From positions 434,001-498,000 of the forward strand of contig JAVSMN010000001.1 of assembly GCA_032027205.1 (NCBI GenBank): DNA of 64,000 nt, given 5' to 3'. Below are positions 1 to 7,515 of this stretch, piece by piece. Below the pieces are notes generated by a model. The model ran no database searches. It had not been told where the DNA came from and saw nothing but the letters and a program-made list of their open reading frames with translations. This stretch comes from Zeimonas sp032027205 (lineage in GTDB: Bacteria; Pseudomonadota; Gammaproteobacteria; Burkholderiales; Burkholderiaceae_E). Made by a program: the position numbers and the translations under genes. Every line of letters starts with the position of its first letter. Positions within the stretch are counted from its first letter, which is position 1.

Positions 1-879
1 GCGGCGATCTCAAGTCCGGCAGTCACGCTTCCAGAACTGCGCGCGCGCGCGCCATCCGCCAAGCCAGCAGAAGCAACTACCGCGAACGACGCGATACCGA
101 TGGCAACCGGCGCCGATCTCGTCGCATCCATCGTCGCCGGCGGCACCGAGCCGATGCCCACGGACGCAACGGGAAAGGGGCCCGCCGTCGACCGGTATTT
201 GCCGATCGACGTTCCCGAACACGAATCGACCTCCGAAGCCGCACCCGACGTCTCCTCGGCGTCGGACCCGTCGACCGCGTCGGTCGCATCGGTCGCATTG
301 GTGGCCGACACGGTGCTCGCGCGCCCGACCACCGAACCGGCGGCCAGCCTTGCGCACGCGCGCGGCGTCGCCCACCCGAACGCCGCGTCGGCAACCGCCG
401 CCAGCGACGCGCCTGTCGCGCAGGCAACAACTGCGCTGCATCGCTCCGACATTCCCACGGCAGTGGGCCACCCGTCATTCCCGACCCATATCGCGGCGGA
501 AATTTCGCTGCTCGGCGCAGCCGGCGTGGAACGCGCCGAGATCCAGCTGCAACCTCGCGAGCTCGGGCCGGTGCGCGTCGAGCTGACGTTGAGCGGCGAA
601 ACGGCGCGCGTCGCCTTCTCCGCGGCGCAGCCGGAGACCCGAAACGCAATCGAGCAATCGCTGCCGATTCTGAAGGACCTGCTCGCCGAGCGCGGACTGA
701 CGCTCGGCCAGGCCAGCGTATCGGACGGCCGCACCGGAAGCGGCTCGCAGGAAGGCGCGCCGACCCCGTCTGGCGAAGCTGCGCGCGCAGGCTCCGGCGC
801 CGCTGCCAACGAGCGGTCGTTTGCCGGCGACGGGCCGCGCACGACATTGCGCCGCACGCTGCTCGACGTCTACGCCTGA
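1..879 (+). CDS. fliK: Flagellar hook-length control protein FliK, C-terminal part (5' end outside window)
   Basis: The frame is open from the first base, so the N-terminus lies outside the window; 292 residues are visible. The first ~150 are low-complexity Ala/Ser/Pro/Thr, as in the disordered secreted ruler part of FliK. Residues ~160-245 match the Flg_hook domain, with the typical LQPRELGPVRVELTLSG stretch followed by the AFSAAQPETRNAIEQSLPIL and LLAERGLTL segments. FliK is exported, measures the hook and switches the type III export apparatus from hook to filament substrates. It is followed by fliL-M-N-O-P-Q-R on the same strand, the usual late part of this operon. Identification rests on the C-terminal domain and synteny. 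Confidence 0.9.
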   Translation, partial: AAISSPAVTLPELRARAPSAKPAEATTANDAIPMATGADLVASIVAGGTEPMPTDATGKGPAVDRYLPIDVPEHESTSEAAPDVSSASDPSTASVASVALVADTVLARPTTEPAASLAHARGVAHPNAASATAASDAPVAQATTALHRSDIPTAVGHPSFPTHIAAEISLLGAAGVERAEIQLQPRELGPVRVELTLSGETARVAFSAAQPETRNAIEQSLPILKDLLAERGLTLGQASVSDGRTGSGSQEGAPTPSGEAARAGSGAAANERSFAGDGPRTTLRRTLLDVYA

Positions 880-1014
880 ACGAGCGGCGCGAATAGCGCC
901 GTCGCAGCTTCTCTTTTCGCGCTTTGGATCGCGCCCGCGCGGCCGAGAATCGTCTCCGTTCCCGCGGATCGGCAATGTCGGTCCGCCTCGATGGATACAG
1001 GGCCAGGAGTCACG

Positions 1015-1521
1015 ATGTCGGAAGCACCCGCGCAGCCCGCGAAGAAGAAGAATCGCGCAAAGAAGTGGACAATGATCGTCGGCGCCGTCGTCGTGCTGAC
1101 GGCGGCAGCGGGCGCGGGTGCGCAGTTCCTGGTGCGCCCGCAGGCGGATGCGGAGAAGACCGCGTCGGCTCGGAAAATCGACCCGATCTTCGTATCGCTC
1201 GAGCAGTTCACGGTGAACCTGGCCGACGAAGGCGGCGAACGCTTCGCGCAGGTCGGCGTCACGCTCGAAGTCCTCGACGAGAGAATCGACAAGGCGATCC
1301 GCGCGCACATGCCGTCGATCCGCAACACGGTGCTGTTGCTGCTGTCATCCAAGCAGACCGACGACCTGCTCACGCTCGATGGCAAGAAGCAGCTCGCCGC
1401 GCAGATCGCGCAACAGGCAGGCCGGCAACTCGGCTGGGCGCCGCAGGCGAACGATGGGCAGAAGACCGAGGCGCCGAACCCGATCGCTGCCGTGCACTTC
1501 TCGCACTTCATCGTGCAGTGA
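1015..1521 (+). CDS. fliL: Flagellar basal body-associated protein FliL
   Basis: A 168-residue protein. A Lys-rich cytoplasmic N-terminus (PAKKKNRAKK) is followed by one membrane segment (about residues 20-40) and a periplasmic FliL domain. The domain contains the conserved EQFTVNLADEGGERFAQVGV pattern and ends IAAVHFSHFIVQ. FliL surrounds the stator units and supports torque or swarming. The start at 1015 is chosen over an in-frame ATG at 991 because AGGAG (1005-1009) lies 5 nt upstream of it. It sits 135 bp after fliK and 32 bp before fliM in the flagellar operon. Confidence 0.93.
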   Translation: MSEAPAQPAKKKNRAKKWTMIVGAVVVLTAAAGAGAQFLVRPQADAEKTASARKIDPIFVSLEQFTVNLADEGGERFAQVGVTLEVLDERIDKAIRAHMPSIRNTVLLLLSSKQTDDLLTLDGKKQLAAQIAQQAGRQLGWAPQANDGQKTEAPNPIAAVHFSHFIVQ

Positions 1522-1553
1522 ACCGCTACCCGCACAACGGAAACCCGACGATT

Positions 1554-2555
1554 ATGGCCGGCCAGTTCCTGTCGCAGGACGAAGTCGACGCACTGCTCGA
1601 AGGCGGGAGCGACGGGCCCGAACCCGAAGTCGCCGAGACGCCGGGCGGCGTGCGCCCCTACGACCTGGCAACCCAGGAGCGCATCGTGCGCGGGCGCATG
1701 CCCACACTCGAGCTGGTGCATGAACGCTTCGCGCGCAACCTGCGCGTCGGCCTGTTCAACTTCATGCGCCGCAACCCGGAGATTTCGGTGGGGCCGGTGA
1801 AGGTGCAGAAGTACTCCGCCTTCCTGCGCGACGTCGTCGTGCCGACCAACATCAACATCGTGCAGATACGGCCGCTGCGCGGCAGCGGCCTGCTGATCTG
1901 CGAGCCGCAGCTCGTCTTCGCGATCGTCGATTCGCTGTTCGGCGGCGACGGTCGTATGCAGGCGCGCATCGAGGGCCGCGACTTCTCGGCTACCGAGCAA
2001 CGCATCATCGAACGCATGCTCGAGGTGGTCTGCGTCGAGTACCGCAAGGCATGGTCGGGCGTGTATCCGATCGAGCTCGAGTACACGCGATCGGAGATGC
2101 AGCCGCAATTCGCCAACATCGCGACGCCGTCGGAAATCGTCGTCACGGCGAAGTTCGACCTCGAGATCGGCAATGCCGGCGGCGCGATGCACCTGTGCAT
2201 CCCGTATTCGACGCTCGAGCCGATCCGCGAGACGCTGTATTCGACGCTGCAGGGCGACGCACACACCGGCGACCGGCGCTGGGTCGTGAAGCTCTCGCGG
2301 CAGATCCAGTCGGCCGAGGTCGAACTGGTTGCCGAACTCGGTCATACGCGCGCGAGCGTCGCCGACCTGGTCTGCCTGAAGGCGGGTGACTTCATCGAGC
2401 TCGACCTCGCCGAGACGCTCAGCGCCAAGGTCGACAGCGTACCGGTGTTCGAGTGCCGCTACGGCGTCTCGAACGGCCGCTACGCGATCAAGGTCCAGTC
2501 CTTCCTGACCGGAAACCCCGAGGAAAGCCCCGGAGCCCCCCATGACGAGCGATGA
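1554..2555 (+). CDS. fliM: Flagellar motor switch protein FliM
   Basis: A 333-residue C-ring protein. The N-terminal FLSQDEVDALLEG is the conserved peptide that binds phosphorylated CheY. The middle domain follows (ERIVRGRMPTLELVHERFAR, then the GSGLLICEPQLVFAIVDSLFGG region), and a C-terminal SpoA/FliN-like domain ends the protein. FliM passes the CheY signal encoded downstream to the rotor, reversing rotation. The frame is open upstream, but the CheY-binding peptide must be N-terminal, so the ATG at 1554 is the start. Its 3' end overlaps fliN by 14 bp, which implies translational coupling. Length and domain order are ordinary. Confidence 0.96.
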   Translation: MAGQFLSQDEVDALLEGGSDGPEPEVAETPGGVRPYDLATQERIVRGRMPTLELVHERFARNLRVGLFNFMRRNPEISVGPVKVQKYSAFLRDVVVPTNINIVQIRPLRGSGLLICEPQLVFAIVDSLFGGDGRMQARIEGRDFSATEQRIIERMLEVVCVEYRKAWSGVYPIELEYTRSEMQPQFANIATPSEIVVTAKFDLEIGNAGGAMHLCIPYSTLEPIRETLYSTLQGDAHTGDRRWVVKLSRQIQSAEVELVAELGHTRASVADLVCLKAGDFIELDLAETLSAKVDSVPVFECRYGVSNGRYAIKVQSFLTGNPEESPGAPHDER

Positions 2556-2982
2556 ACCGATCGAAACGAGCCGCGTCGACGACGAGTGGGCCGCCGCGCT
2601 CGCCGAGCAGGGCGCGACCCAGGGCGCGCGAGCGACGGTCGACGTGACCGCGGTCGAGAGCGCGGGCGATACCTCGCAGCTGTTCCCGCGCCTGTCGGGC
2701 GTCGCTTCCGAGGCGCGCAACGACATCGACATGATCCTCGACATTCCGGTGCAGCTCACCGTCGAGCTCGGTCGAACGCGCATTCCCATCAAGCACATCC
2801 TGCAGCTTGCGCAGGGCTCCGTCATCGAGCTGGACGCACTCGCCGGCGAGCCGATGGACGTTCTCGTCAACGGCTGCCTGATCGCGCAGGGCGAGGTCGT
2901 CGTGGTCAACGACAAGTTCGGCATTCGCCTCACCGACATCGTCACGCCTAACGAGCGCGTGCGTCGGCTCAACCGCGCGTGA
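2542..2982 (+). CDS. fliN: Flagellar motor switch protein FliN
   Basis: A 146-residue protein with a variable ~55-residue acidic N-terminus and a C-terminal SpoA domain. The domain shows the FliN hallmarks DMILDIPVQLTVELGRTR, ILQLAQGSVIELDALAGEP and LVNGCLIAQGEVVVVNDKFG. FliN forms the base of the C-ring with FliM and docks the FliH-FliI export complex. The ATG lies inside the fliM 3' end. fliO follows 7 bp after the stop. Confidence 0.96.
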   Translation: MTSDEPIETSRVDDEWAAALAEQGATQGARATVDVTAVESAGDTSQLFPRLSGVASEARNDIDMILDIPVQLTVELGRTRIPIKHILQLAQGSVIELDALAGEPMDVLVNGCLIAQGEVVVVNDKFGIRLTDIVTPNERVRRLNRA

Positions 2983-2989
2983 CACTCGA

Positions 2990-3328
2990 ATGGGTTCGAC
3001 CTGGCCCTCGCTCGTCGCACTCGCGCTGATCCTCGGCGCGCTGCCGCTGGCCGCCTGGCTGATGCGCCGCGCACCGGGTGGCCTGGCGGCGCGCGGCTCC
3101 GCGCTGGCGATCGTCGCGGCAGTGCCGGTCGGCGCCCGCGAGCGCATCGCACTGGTGCGCGCCGACCGCAAGTGGCTCGTTGTCGGCATCACCGGACATT
3201 CGATCACGACGCTCGTCGAACTTGACGAGCCGCCGCAGGGAATCGACCCCGCCGCCACCGGCCCGGTCGCCGGCGGCTTCGGCGACGTACTGCGTTCGCT
3301 GTCGAACCATGCAACGCGCCGGCGCTGA
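2990..3328 (+). CDS. fliO: Flagellar biosynthetic protein FliO
   Basis: A 112-residue protein with one N-terminal membrane segment (roughly residues 5-25) followed by a small cytoplasmic domain. The domain contains VPVGARERIALVRADRKWLVVGIT, shortened here, as in the FliO family. FliO is an assembly factor for the FliP export-gate ring. Sequence conservation in this family is low, so the call leans on position between fliN and fliP, topology and length. The last 20 bp overlap the start of fliP. Confidence 0.88.
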   Translation: MGSTWPSLVALALILGALPLAAWLMRRAPGGLAARGSALAIVAAVPVGARERIALVRADRKWLVVGITGHSITTLVELDEPPQGIDPAATGPVAGGFGDVLRSLSNHATRRR

Positions 3329-4091
3329 CAGCCAGGGACTGCGCGACCGCGCAGCGGCGGGCGTGCTTCGCTTCACCGCGGGAGCATCGCTGCTTGCCGT
3401 CGCCACCGGCGCGTCGGCGCAATCGCTGCTCACGCTGAACAGCTCCAGCGGCCCCGCAGGCACCACCTGGTCGGTGCCGATCGAGACGCTGCTCGTCTTC
3501 TCGGCGCTGTCCTTCCTGCCGGCGATGCTGCTGCTGATGACGAGCTTCACGCGCATCGTCATCGTGCTCTCGCTGGTGCGCCAGGCGCTCGGCCTGCAGT
3601 CGAGCCCGCCGAACCAGGTGATCGTCGGCATCGCGCTGTTCCTGACGTTCTTCGTGATGGGGCCGACCTTCGATCGCCTGTACGCCGAAGCGTACAAGCC
3701 CTATTCCGAGCAGCGCGCCACGCTCGAGCAGGCAGTGGCCAGCGGCAGCGCGCCAATGCGCGAGTTCATGATGCGGCAGACGCGCGACAGCGACGTCGGT
3801 CTGTTTGCGCGCATCGCGCGCTACGAGCCGGCCTCGCCCGACGAAGCCCTGCCGATGCGCATCCTGATTCCGGCCTTCGTCATCAGCGAACTGAAGACCG
3901 CGTTCCAGATCGGCTTCATGGTGTTCGTGCCGTTCCTGCTGATCGACCTGATCGTCGCCAGCGTGCTGATGTCGATGGGGATGATGATGCTCTCGCCGGT
4001 ACTGGTCGCGCTGCCGTTCAAGCTGATCCTCTTCGTGCTCGCCGACGGCTGGAACCTGCTGGTGGGCTCGCTCGTCTCGAGCTTCGGATGA
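3309..4091 (+). CDS. fliP: Flagellar type III export gate protein FliP
   Basis: A 260-residue inner-membrane protein. An N-terminal hydrophobic signal ending near ATGASAQ matches the cleaved signal of FliP. The family motifs SFLPAMLLLMTSFTRIVIVL, SSPPNQVIVGIALFLTFFVM and FQIGFMVFVPFLLIDLIVAS are present. FliP forms the core ring of the export gate with FliQ and FliR. The frame is open further upstream within fliO, but the ATG at 3309 gives the family-typical signal peptide. fliQ starts 7 bp after the stop. Confidence 0.96.
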   Translation: MQRAGADSQGLRDRAAAGVLRFTAGASLLAVATGASAQSLLTLNSSSGPAGTTWSVPIETLLVFSALSFLPAMLLLMTSFTRIVIVLSLVRQALGLQSSPPNQVIVGIALFLTFFVMGPTFDRLYAEAYKPYSEQRATLEQAVASGSAPMREFMMRQTRDSDVGLFARIARYEPASPDEALPMRILIPAFVISELKTAFQIGFMVFVPFLLIDLIVASVLMSMGMMMLSPVLVALPFKLILFVLADGWNLLVGSLVSSFG

Positions 4092-4098
4092 GAATTCG

Positions 4099-4383
4099 AT
4101 GACACCCGAATCGGTGCTCGGCTTCGGAAGACAGGGGCTCGAGGTACTGCTCGCGGCCGCCGCTCCCGTGCTGCTCGCGGCGCTCGTCGTAGGCCTGGTG
4201 GTCAGCGTCCTGCAGGCGCTCACGCAGATCAACGAGGCGACGCTCTCGTTCCTGCCGAAGCTGGTCGCGATCGCCGCCACGCTGATGATCGCCGGCCCGT
4301 GGATGCTCGCGCTGCTCGTCGATTACCTGCAGCGCGTGCTCATGGGTATCCCGTCGGCGATCCTCGGCTCGCCGGCGCCGTGA
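4099..4383 (+). CDS. fliQ: Flagellar type III export gate protein FliQ
   Basis: A 94-residue protein with two long hydrophobic helices joined by the conserved segment LQALTQINEATLSFLPK, which is diagnostic of the FliQ/SctS family. Four FliQ copies stack around the FliP-FliR ring. The TGA stop overlaps the GTG start of fliR. Confidence 0.95.
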   Translation: MTPESVLGFGRQGLEVLLAAAAPVLLAALVVGLVVSVLQALTQINEATLSFLPKLVAIAATLMIAGPWMLALLVDYLQRVLMGIPSAILGSPAP

Positions 4384-5141
4384 TCGAAGTCACCGAGACG
4401 CAGCTGCTCGACTGGCTGGGCGCGCTGCTGCTGCCTTTCTTCCGCGTGCTCGGGCTGTTCACGGTCGCACCGATCGTCTCGCAGCGGGCAGTGCCCGCGC
4501 GGCTTCGCGTCGCAGCGAGCCTGGCGATCGCCGCGCTCGTCGCGCCGTTGATTCCCGCCGCTCCGGCGCTGGAGATCGCCTCGCCCTCGGGCTGGCTGGC
4601 GGTGGCGAGCGAGGCGCTCGTCGGTTTCGCGATCGGCTTCGTCGCCCGCGTCGTGCTCGCCGCCGTCGAGGTCGCCGGCGAGACGATCGGGCTGCAGATG
4701 GGTTTGTCCTTCGCGGGCTTCTTCGATCCCGACAGCGGACAGTCCAACGGCGTGAGCCGGCTGTTGAACACGCTGTCGCTGTGGGCCTTCGTCGCGATCA
4801 ACGGGCCCGTGCTTCTGGTGGCGGCGGTCGTGCAGAGCTTCGACGTCATTCCGCCGGCAACCGCGCTGGGCGAATGGATCGGGCGAATGCAGCCGGCGAG
4901 CCTGGGCGCCGGCGTCTTCGAACTCGGCGTGATGATCGCGCTGCCGTTCATGGCGCTGCTGCTGTTCGTGAACCTCGGCCTCGGCGTGGTCTCGCGCATC
5001 GCGCCGCAGCTGAACATCTTCGCGATCGGCTTTCCGGTGACGATCGGCGCGGGCCTGCTGTTGCTGGCGCTCGCGATGCCGCTGCTGCAGCAGCCCTTCC
5101 AGATCCTCGTCGAACGCCTGCTCGCTGCCTGGGCGATGTGA
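4380..5141 (+). CDS. fliR: Flagellar type III export gate protein FliR
   Basis: A 253-residue inner-membrane protein with several hydrophobic helices. It carries FliR motifs: FRVLGLFTVAPIVSQRAVPARLR, shortened here, then GETIGLQMGLSFAGFFDPDSG and ISRIAPQLNIFAIGFPV-like VVSRIAPQLNIFAIGFPVTI. The GTG at 4380 overlaps the fliQ stop (GTGA) and places the protein start at VIEVTETQLLDW, as expected for FliR, so the longer upstream frame is not used. It is the last gene of the operon in the window; only 28 bp separate it from the convergent HD-GYP gene. Confidence 0.94.
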   Translation: MIEVTETQLLDWLGALLLPFFRVLGLFTVAPIVSQRAVPARLRVAASLAIAALVAPLIPAAPALEIASPSGWLAVASEALVGFAIGFVARVVLAAVEVAGETIGLQMGLSFAGFFDPDSGQSNGVSRLLNTLSLWAFVAINGPVLLVAAVVQSFDVIPPATALGEWIGRMQPASLGAGVFELGVMIALPFMALLLFVNLGLGVVSRIAPQLNIFAIGFPVTIGAGLLLLALAMPLLQQPFQILVERLLAAWAM

Positions 5142-5169
5142 CGCCCGGCCTGCCGGCGGCGTCCTGCTT

Positions 5170-6426
5170 TCAACCGGTCGCGAACTTGCGGTAGGTCTGC
5201 TCGCCGATCAGCAACTCGGGCAGATGCGCGAAACCCCATCGGTCGTTCGACTCGCGCCCGATGATCCGGTCGGTCGTTCCCGGCGCGGACAGGTCGATGC
5301 GGGCGATGTGTACGGGCATCGACTTCTGCGTGGACCAGAACACCTTCACGCACGGCTGCGCGGGCAACGCCGCGTTCTGGTCGACGACCACCGCCAGGCG
5401 TCCGGACTGCATCCGCACCAGCGACCCCACCGGATAAATGCCAACCGCGTTGGCGAAGGCGCGGAACACGCGCGGGTCGAACTGGCCGCCCCGAGTCCAC
5501 ACCGCCATCTTCGCCAGCGACTCGGCCGGATCCCACGGCTGCTTGTAGGCGCGCAGGGACGTGATCGCATCGTAGACGTCGCACACGGCGTTCATCCGCG
5601 CGACGAACGGAATCCGGTCGCCGGCCAGTCGATGCGGATAGCCTTTGCCGTCGTGACGCTCGTGGTGATGCAGGCAGGCGAGCAGCACGACATCGTTGGT
5701 TGCCGCGTTCGCACGCAGCATCTGGTGGCCGATCTCCGGGTGGCGTCGTATCGCGCCGAACTCCGCGTCGTCGAGCGGCCCGGGCTTGTCGAGGATCTCG
5801 CGCCCGATGCCCGCCTTGCCGATGTCGTGCAGCAGGCCCGCCAGCGCCGCCTCCTGCGTCCTCGAATCGTCGAAACCGAGTTGGCGCGCGAGCGAGGTCA
5901 TCAGCGCGCACACGGCCACCGAGTGCATGAAGGTGTAGGTGTGATGGGTGCGCACGCGGGCGAGCGTGACCAGCGCGGCCGGATTTCGGGTGGCCGATGC
6001 CGAGATCTGTTCGGCCACTGCCGCGCAGCGATCCAGTTCGAGCGCGCGCCCGAGTCGCGCCTCCCGAAAGAGCGACTGCGTCACGCGCGCAGCCTGCGCG
6101 CAGACGACCGCTGCCTGCTCGATCTCCTCTTCGTAGCCGATGCGCTGCGCCACCGGTGTCGGCGTTGCAGCGGAAGAGTGCGCTTCGGGCGCTGGGGCAT
6201 GCGAGCGGCCGGCCGCGGCCGGCGCGACGGACGGGGTCGACGGCGCGCGCCCCTTCGACTTGTCGATCCAGCACTCGTCCACGCCGCTTTCCTTCAGCGC
6301 GGCGAGATCGCGCTCGGTGCGCACAACGAAGCGCCTGCGCCAGAACGGATGATCGATCCATCTGCCGCACAGCGACTCGACGTACATCCCGACCTCGAGC
6401 CGCTGGACCGCGATTCGCTCGCGCAT
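5170..6426 (-). CDS. HD-GYP domain cyclic-di-GMP phosphodiesterase with N-terminal DUF3391
   Basis: A 418-residue protein. The N-terminal VQRLEVGMYVESLCGRWIDH region is typical of DUF3391. The HD-GYP domain has all its hallmarks: HHTYTFMHSVAVCALM, LLHDIGKAGIG (HD pair), RRHPEIGHQML, and HHHERHDGKGYP containing the GYP signature. These proteins hydrolyse c-di-GMP and favour motility over sessile growth. The ATG at 6426 is 17 bp after the cheZ stop; a longer frame reaching into cheZ is ignored because its extra 40 residues are Arg-rich and unlike the family. As last gene of the chemotaxis operon it probably links c-di-GMP turnover to flagellar output. Confidence 0.9.
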   Translation of the reverse strand: MRERIAVQRLEVGMYVESLCGRWIDHPFWRRRFVVRTERDLAALKESGVDECWIDKSKGRAPSTPSVAPAAAGRSHAPAPEAHSSAATPTPVAQRIGYEEEIEQAAVVCAQAARVTQSLFREARLGRALELDRCAAVAEQISASATRNPAALVTLARVRTHHTYTFMHSVAVCALMTSLARQLGFDDSRTQEAALAGLLHDIGKAGIGREILDKPGPLDDAEFGAIRRHPEIGHQMLRANAATNDVVLLACLHHHERHDGKGYPHRLAGDRIPFVARMNAVCDVYDAITSLRAYKQPWDPAESLAKMAVWTRGGQFDPRVFRAFANAVGIYPVGSLVRMQSGRLAVVVDQNAALPAQPCVKVFWSTQKSMPVHIARIDLSAPGTTDRIIGRESNDRWGFAHLPELLIGEQTYRKFATG

Positions 6427-6443
6427 CGCCTGGCGGGCCCGCG

Positions 6444-7085
6444 CTAGAAACCGAGATTCGCCAGCAACTCGTCGACCTCGCCCTGGTCGGACACGACTTC
6501 GGCGCAGCGCTTCGCGTCGACCACCGGTCCGGAGAGCCGCTCGCACCCGGTCGCGGGTGCCGCCGGGGCGGGCGCCACCTGCACGAGCAGTCGGATCAGG
6601 TTCTCCTCGAGCTCGCCGGCGAGCGCGACGACCTTCGACACCACCTGCCCGGTCAGGTCGTGGAAATCCTGCGCAATCATGATGTCGGTCAGGTGGGCAT
6701 CCACGCGGCCGGTCGCTTCCTCGACCTCGCGCACGAAATCCAGCGCCGCGCCGCTCGCCACCGCGTCGACCGGGTCGGCGCCGATCGCGTCGGCGATCCG
6801 CCGTGCCGACTCGCCGATGCGCGCGTGCTCGAGCTTCGCCCGGTCCACCGAATTCAGCACCTTGTCGGCGGCCTCGCCGGTCTTGCGGGCGATGTAGTCG
6901 AGCCGGCTGCGCGCATCGGGCAGATCGTTGGCCGCCTGCTGCAGGCGCGACATCAGACCGATCTCTCCGAGCGCATCGTGCAGCTCGCGCGTGAGCTGGC
7001 CGATCTGCTGGAACGCGTGCGAGGTGATCTCCGCGACGACCTGCGGATGCACGACCCGCCGCTCGGCGTCCGACGAGGCATTCAT
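6444..7085 (-). CDS. cheZ: Chemotaxis protein CheZ (CheY-P phosphatase)
   Basis: A 213-residue protein of long helices. The catalytic segment IMIAQDFHDLTGQVVSKVV contains the Asp and Gln that position water for CheY-P hydrolysis. The C-terminal tail DQGEVDELLANLGF is the CheY-binding peptide. It lies 25 bp downstream of cheY, the usual pairing in beta- and gammaproteobacteria. Its presence fits signal termination by CheZ rather than by CheC/CheX. Confidence 0.95.
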   Translation of the reverse strand: MNASSDAERRVVHPQVVAEITSHAFQQIGQLTRELHDALGEIGLMSRLQQAANDLPDARSRLDYIARKTGEAADKVLNSVDRAKLEHARIGESARRIADAIGADPVDAVASGAALDFVREVEEATGRVDAHLTDIMIAQDFHDLTGQVVSKVVALAGELEENLIRLLVQVAPAPAAPATGCERLSGPVVDAKRCAEVVSDQGEVDELLANLGF

Positions 7086-7110
7086 TGTCGCTCTCTCCTT
7101 GCGCTTGTCG

Positions 7111-7503
7111 TCAGGCCGCGGAGCGCCGCTCCATGATCTTGGCGACCTTCTCCTCGAGGGTCGCCTTGGTGAAGGGCTTGACGATGTATCCGGCAGCGCC
7201 GCTCTGCGCGGCCTGAACGATGTCTTCGCGGCGCGCCTCCGCGGTGACCATCAGCACCGGCAGGTGCCTCAGGTCGTCGTCGGCCTTGATCGCCTTCAGC
7301 AAGTCGAAGCCGTTCATGTTCGGCATGTTGATGTCCGAAACGACGAAGTCGAATGGCTGCGAGCGCAGCTTCGCAATCGCGGCCACGCCGTCCTCGGCCT
7401 CGTCGGCGTTGCCGTAGCCCATTTCCTTCAACAGGCTGCGCACGATCCGGCGCATCGTCGAGAAGTCGTCGACGATCAGGAATCTCAAATCGGTATTGGC
7501 CAT
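7111..7503 (-). CDS. cheY: Chemotaxis response regulator CheY
   Basis: A 130-residue single receiver domain. It has the acidic pair in FLIVDDFSTMRRIVR, the phospho-acceptor Asp in VVSDINMPNMNG, Thr in VLMVTAEA, and Lys in YIVKPF. Phosphorylated by CheA, it binds FliM and changes rotor direction. It lies between the mcp gene and cheZ, 12 bp after the mcp stop. Confidence 0.97.
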   Translation of the reverse strand: MANTDLRFLIVDDFSTMRRIVRSLLKEMGYGNADEAEDGVAAIAKLRSQPFDFVVSDINMPNMNGFDLLKAIKADDDLRHLPVLMVTAEARREDIVQAAQSGAAGYIVKPFTKATLEEKVAKIMERRSAA

Positions 7504-7515
7504 CTTGCCTCTCGC

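Noticed and set aside
870..3152. 760-codon open frame on the - strand opposite fliL, fliM and fliN
   Set aside because: It shows no recognisable domain and is an antisense shadow of strongly conserved flagellar genes.
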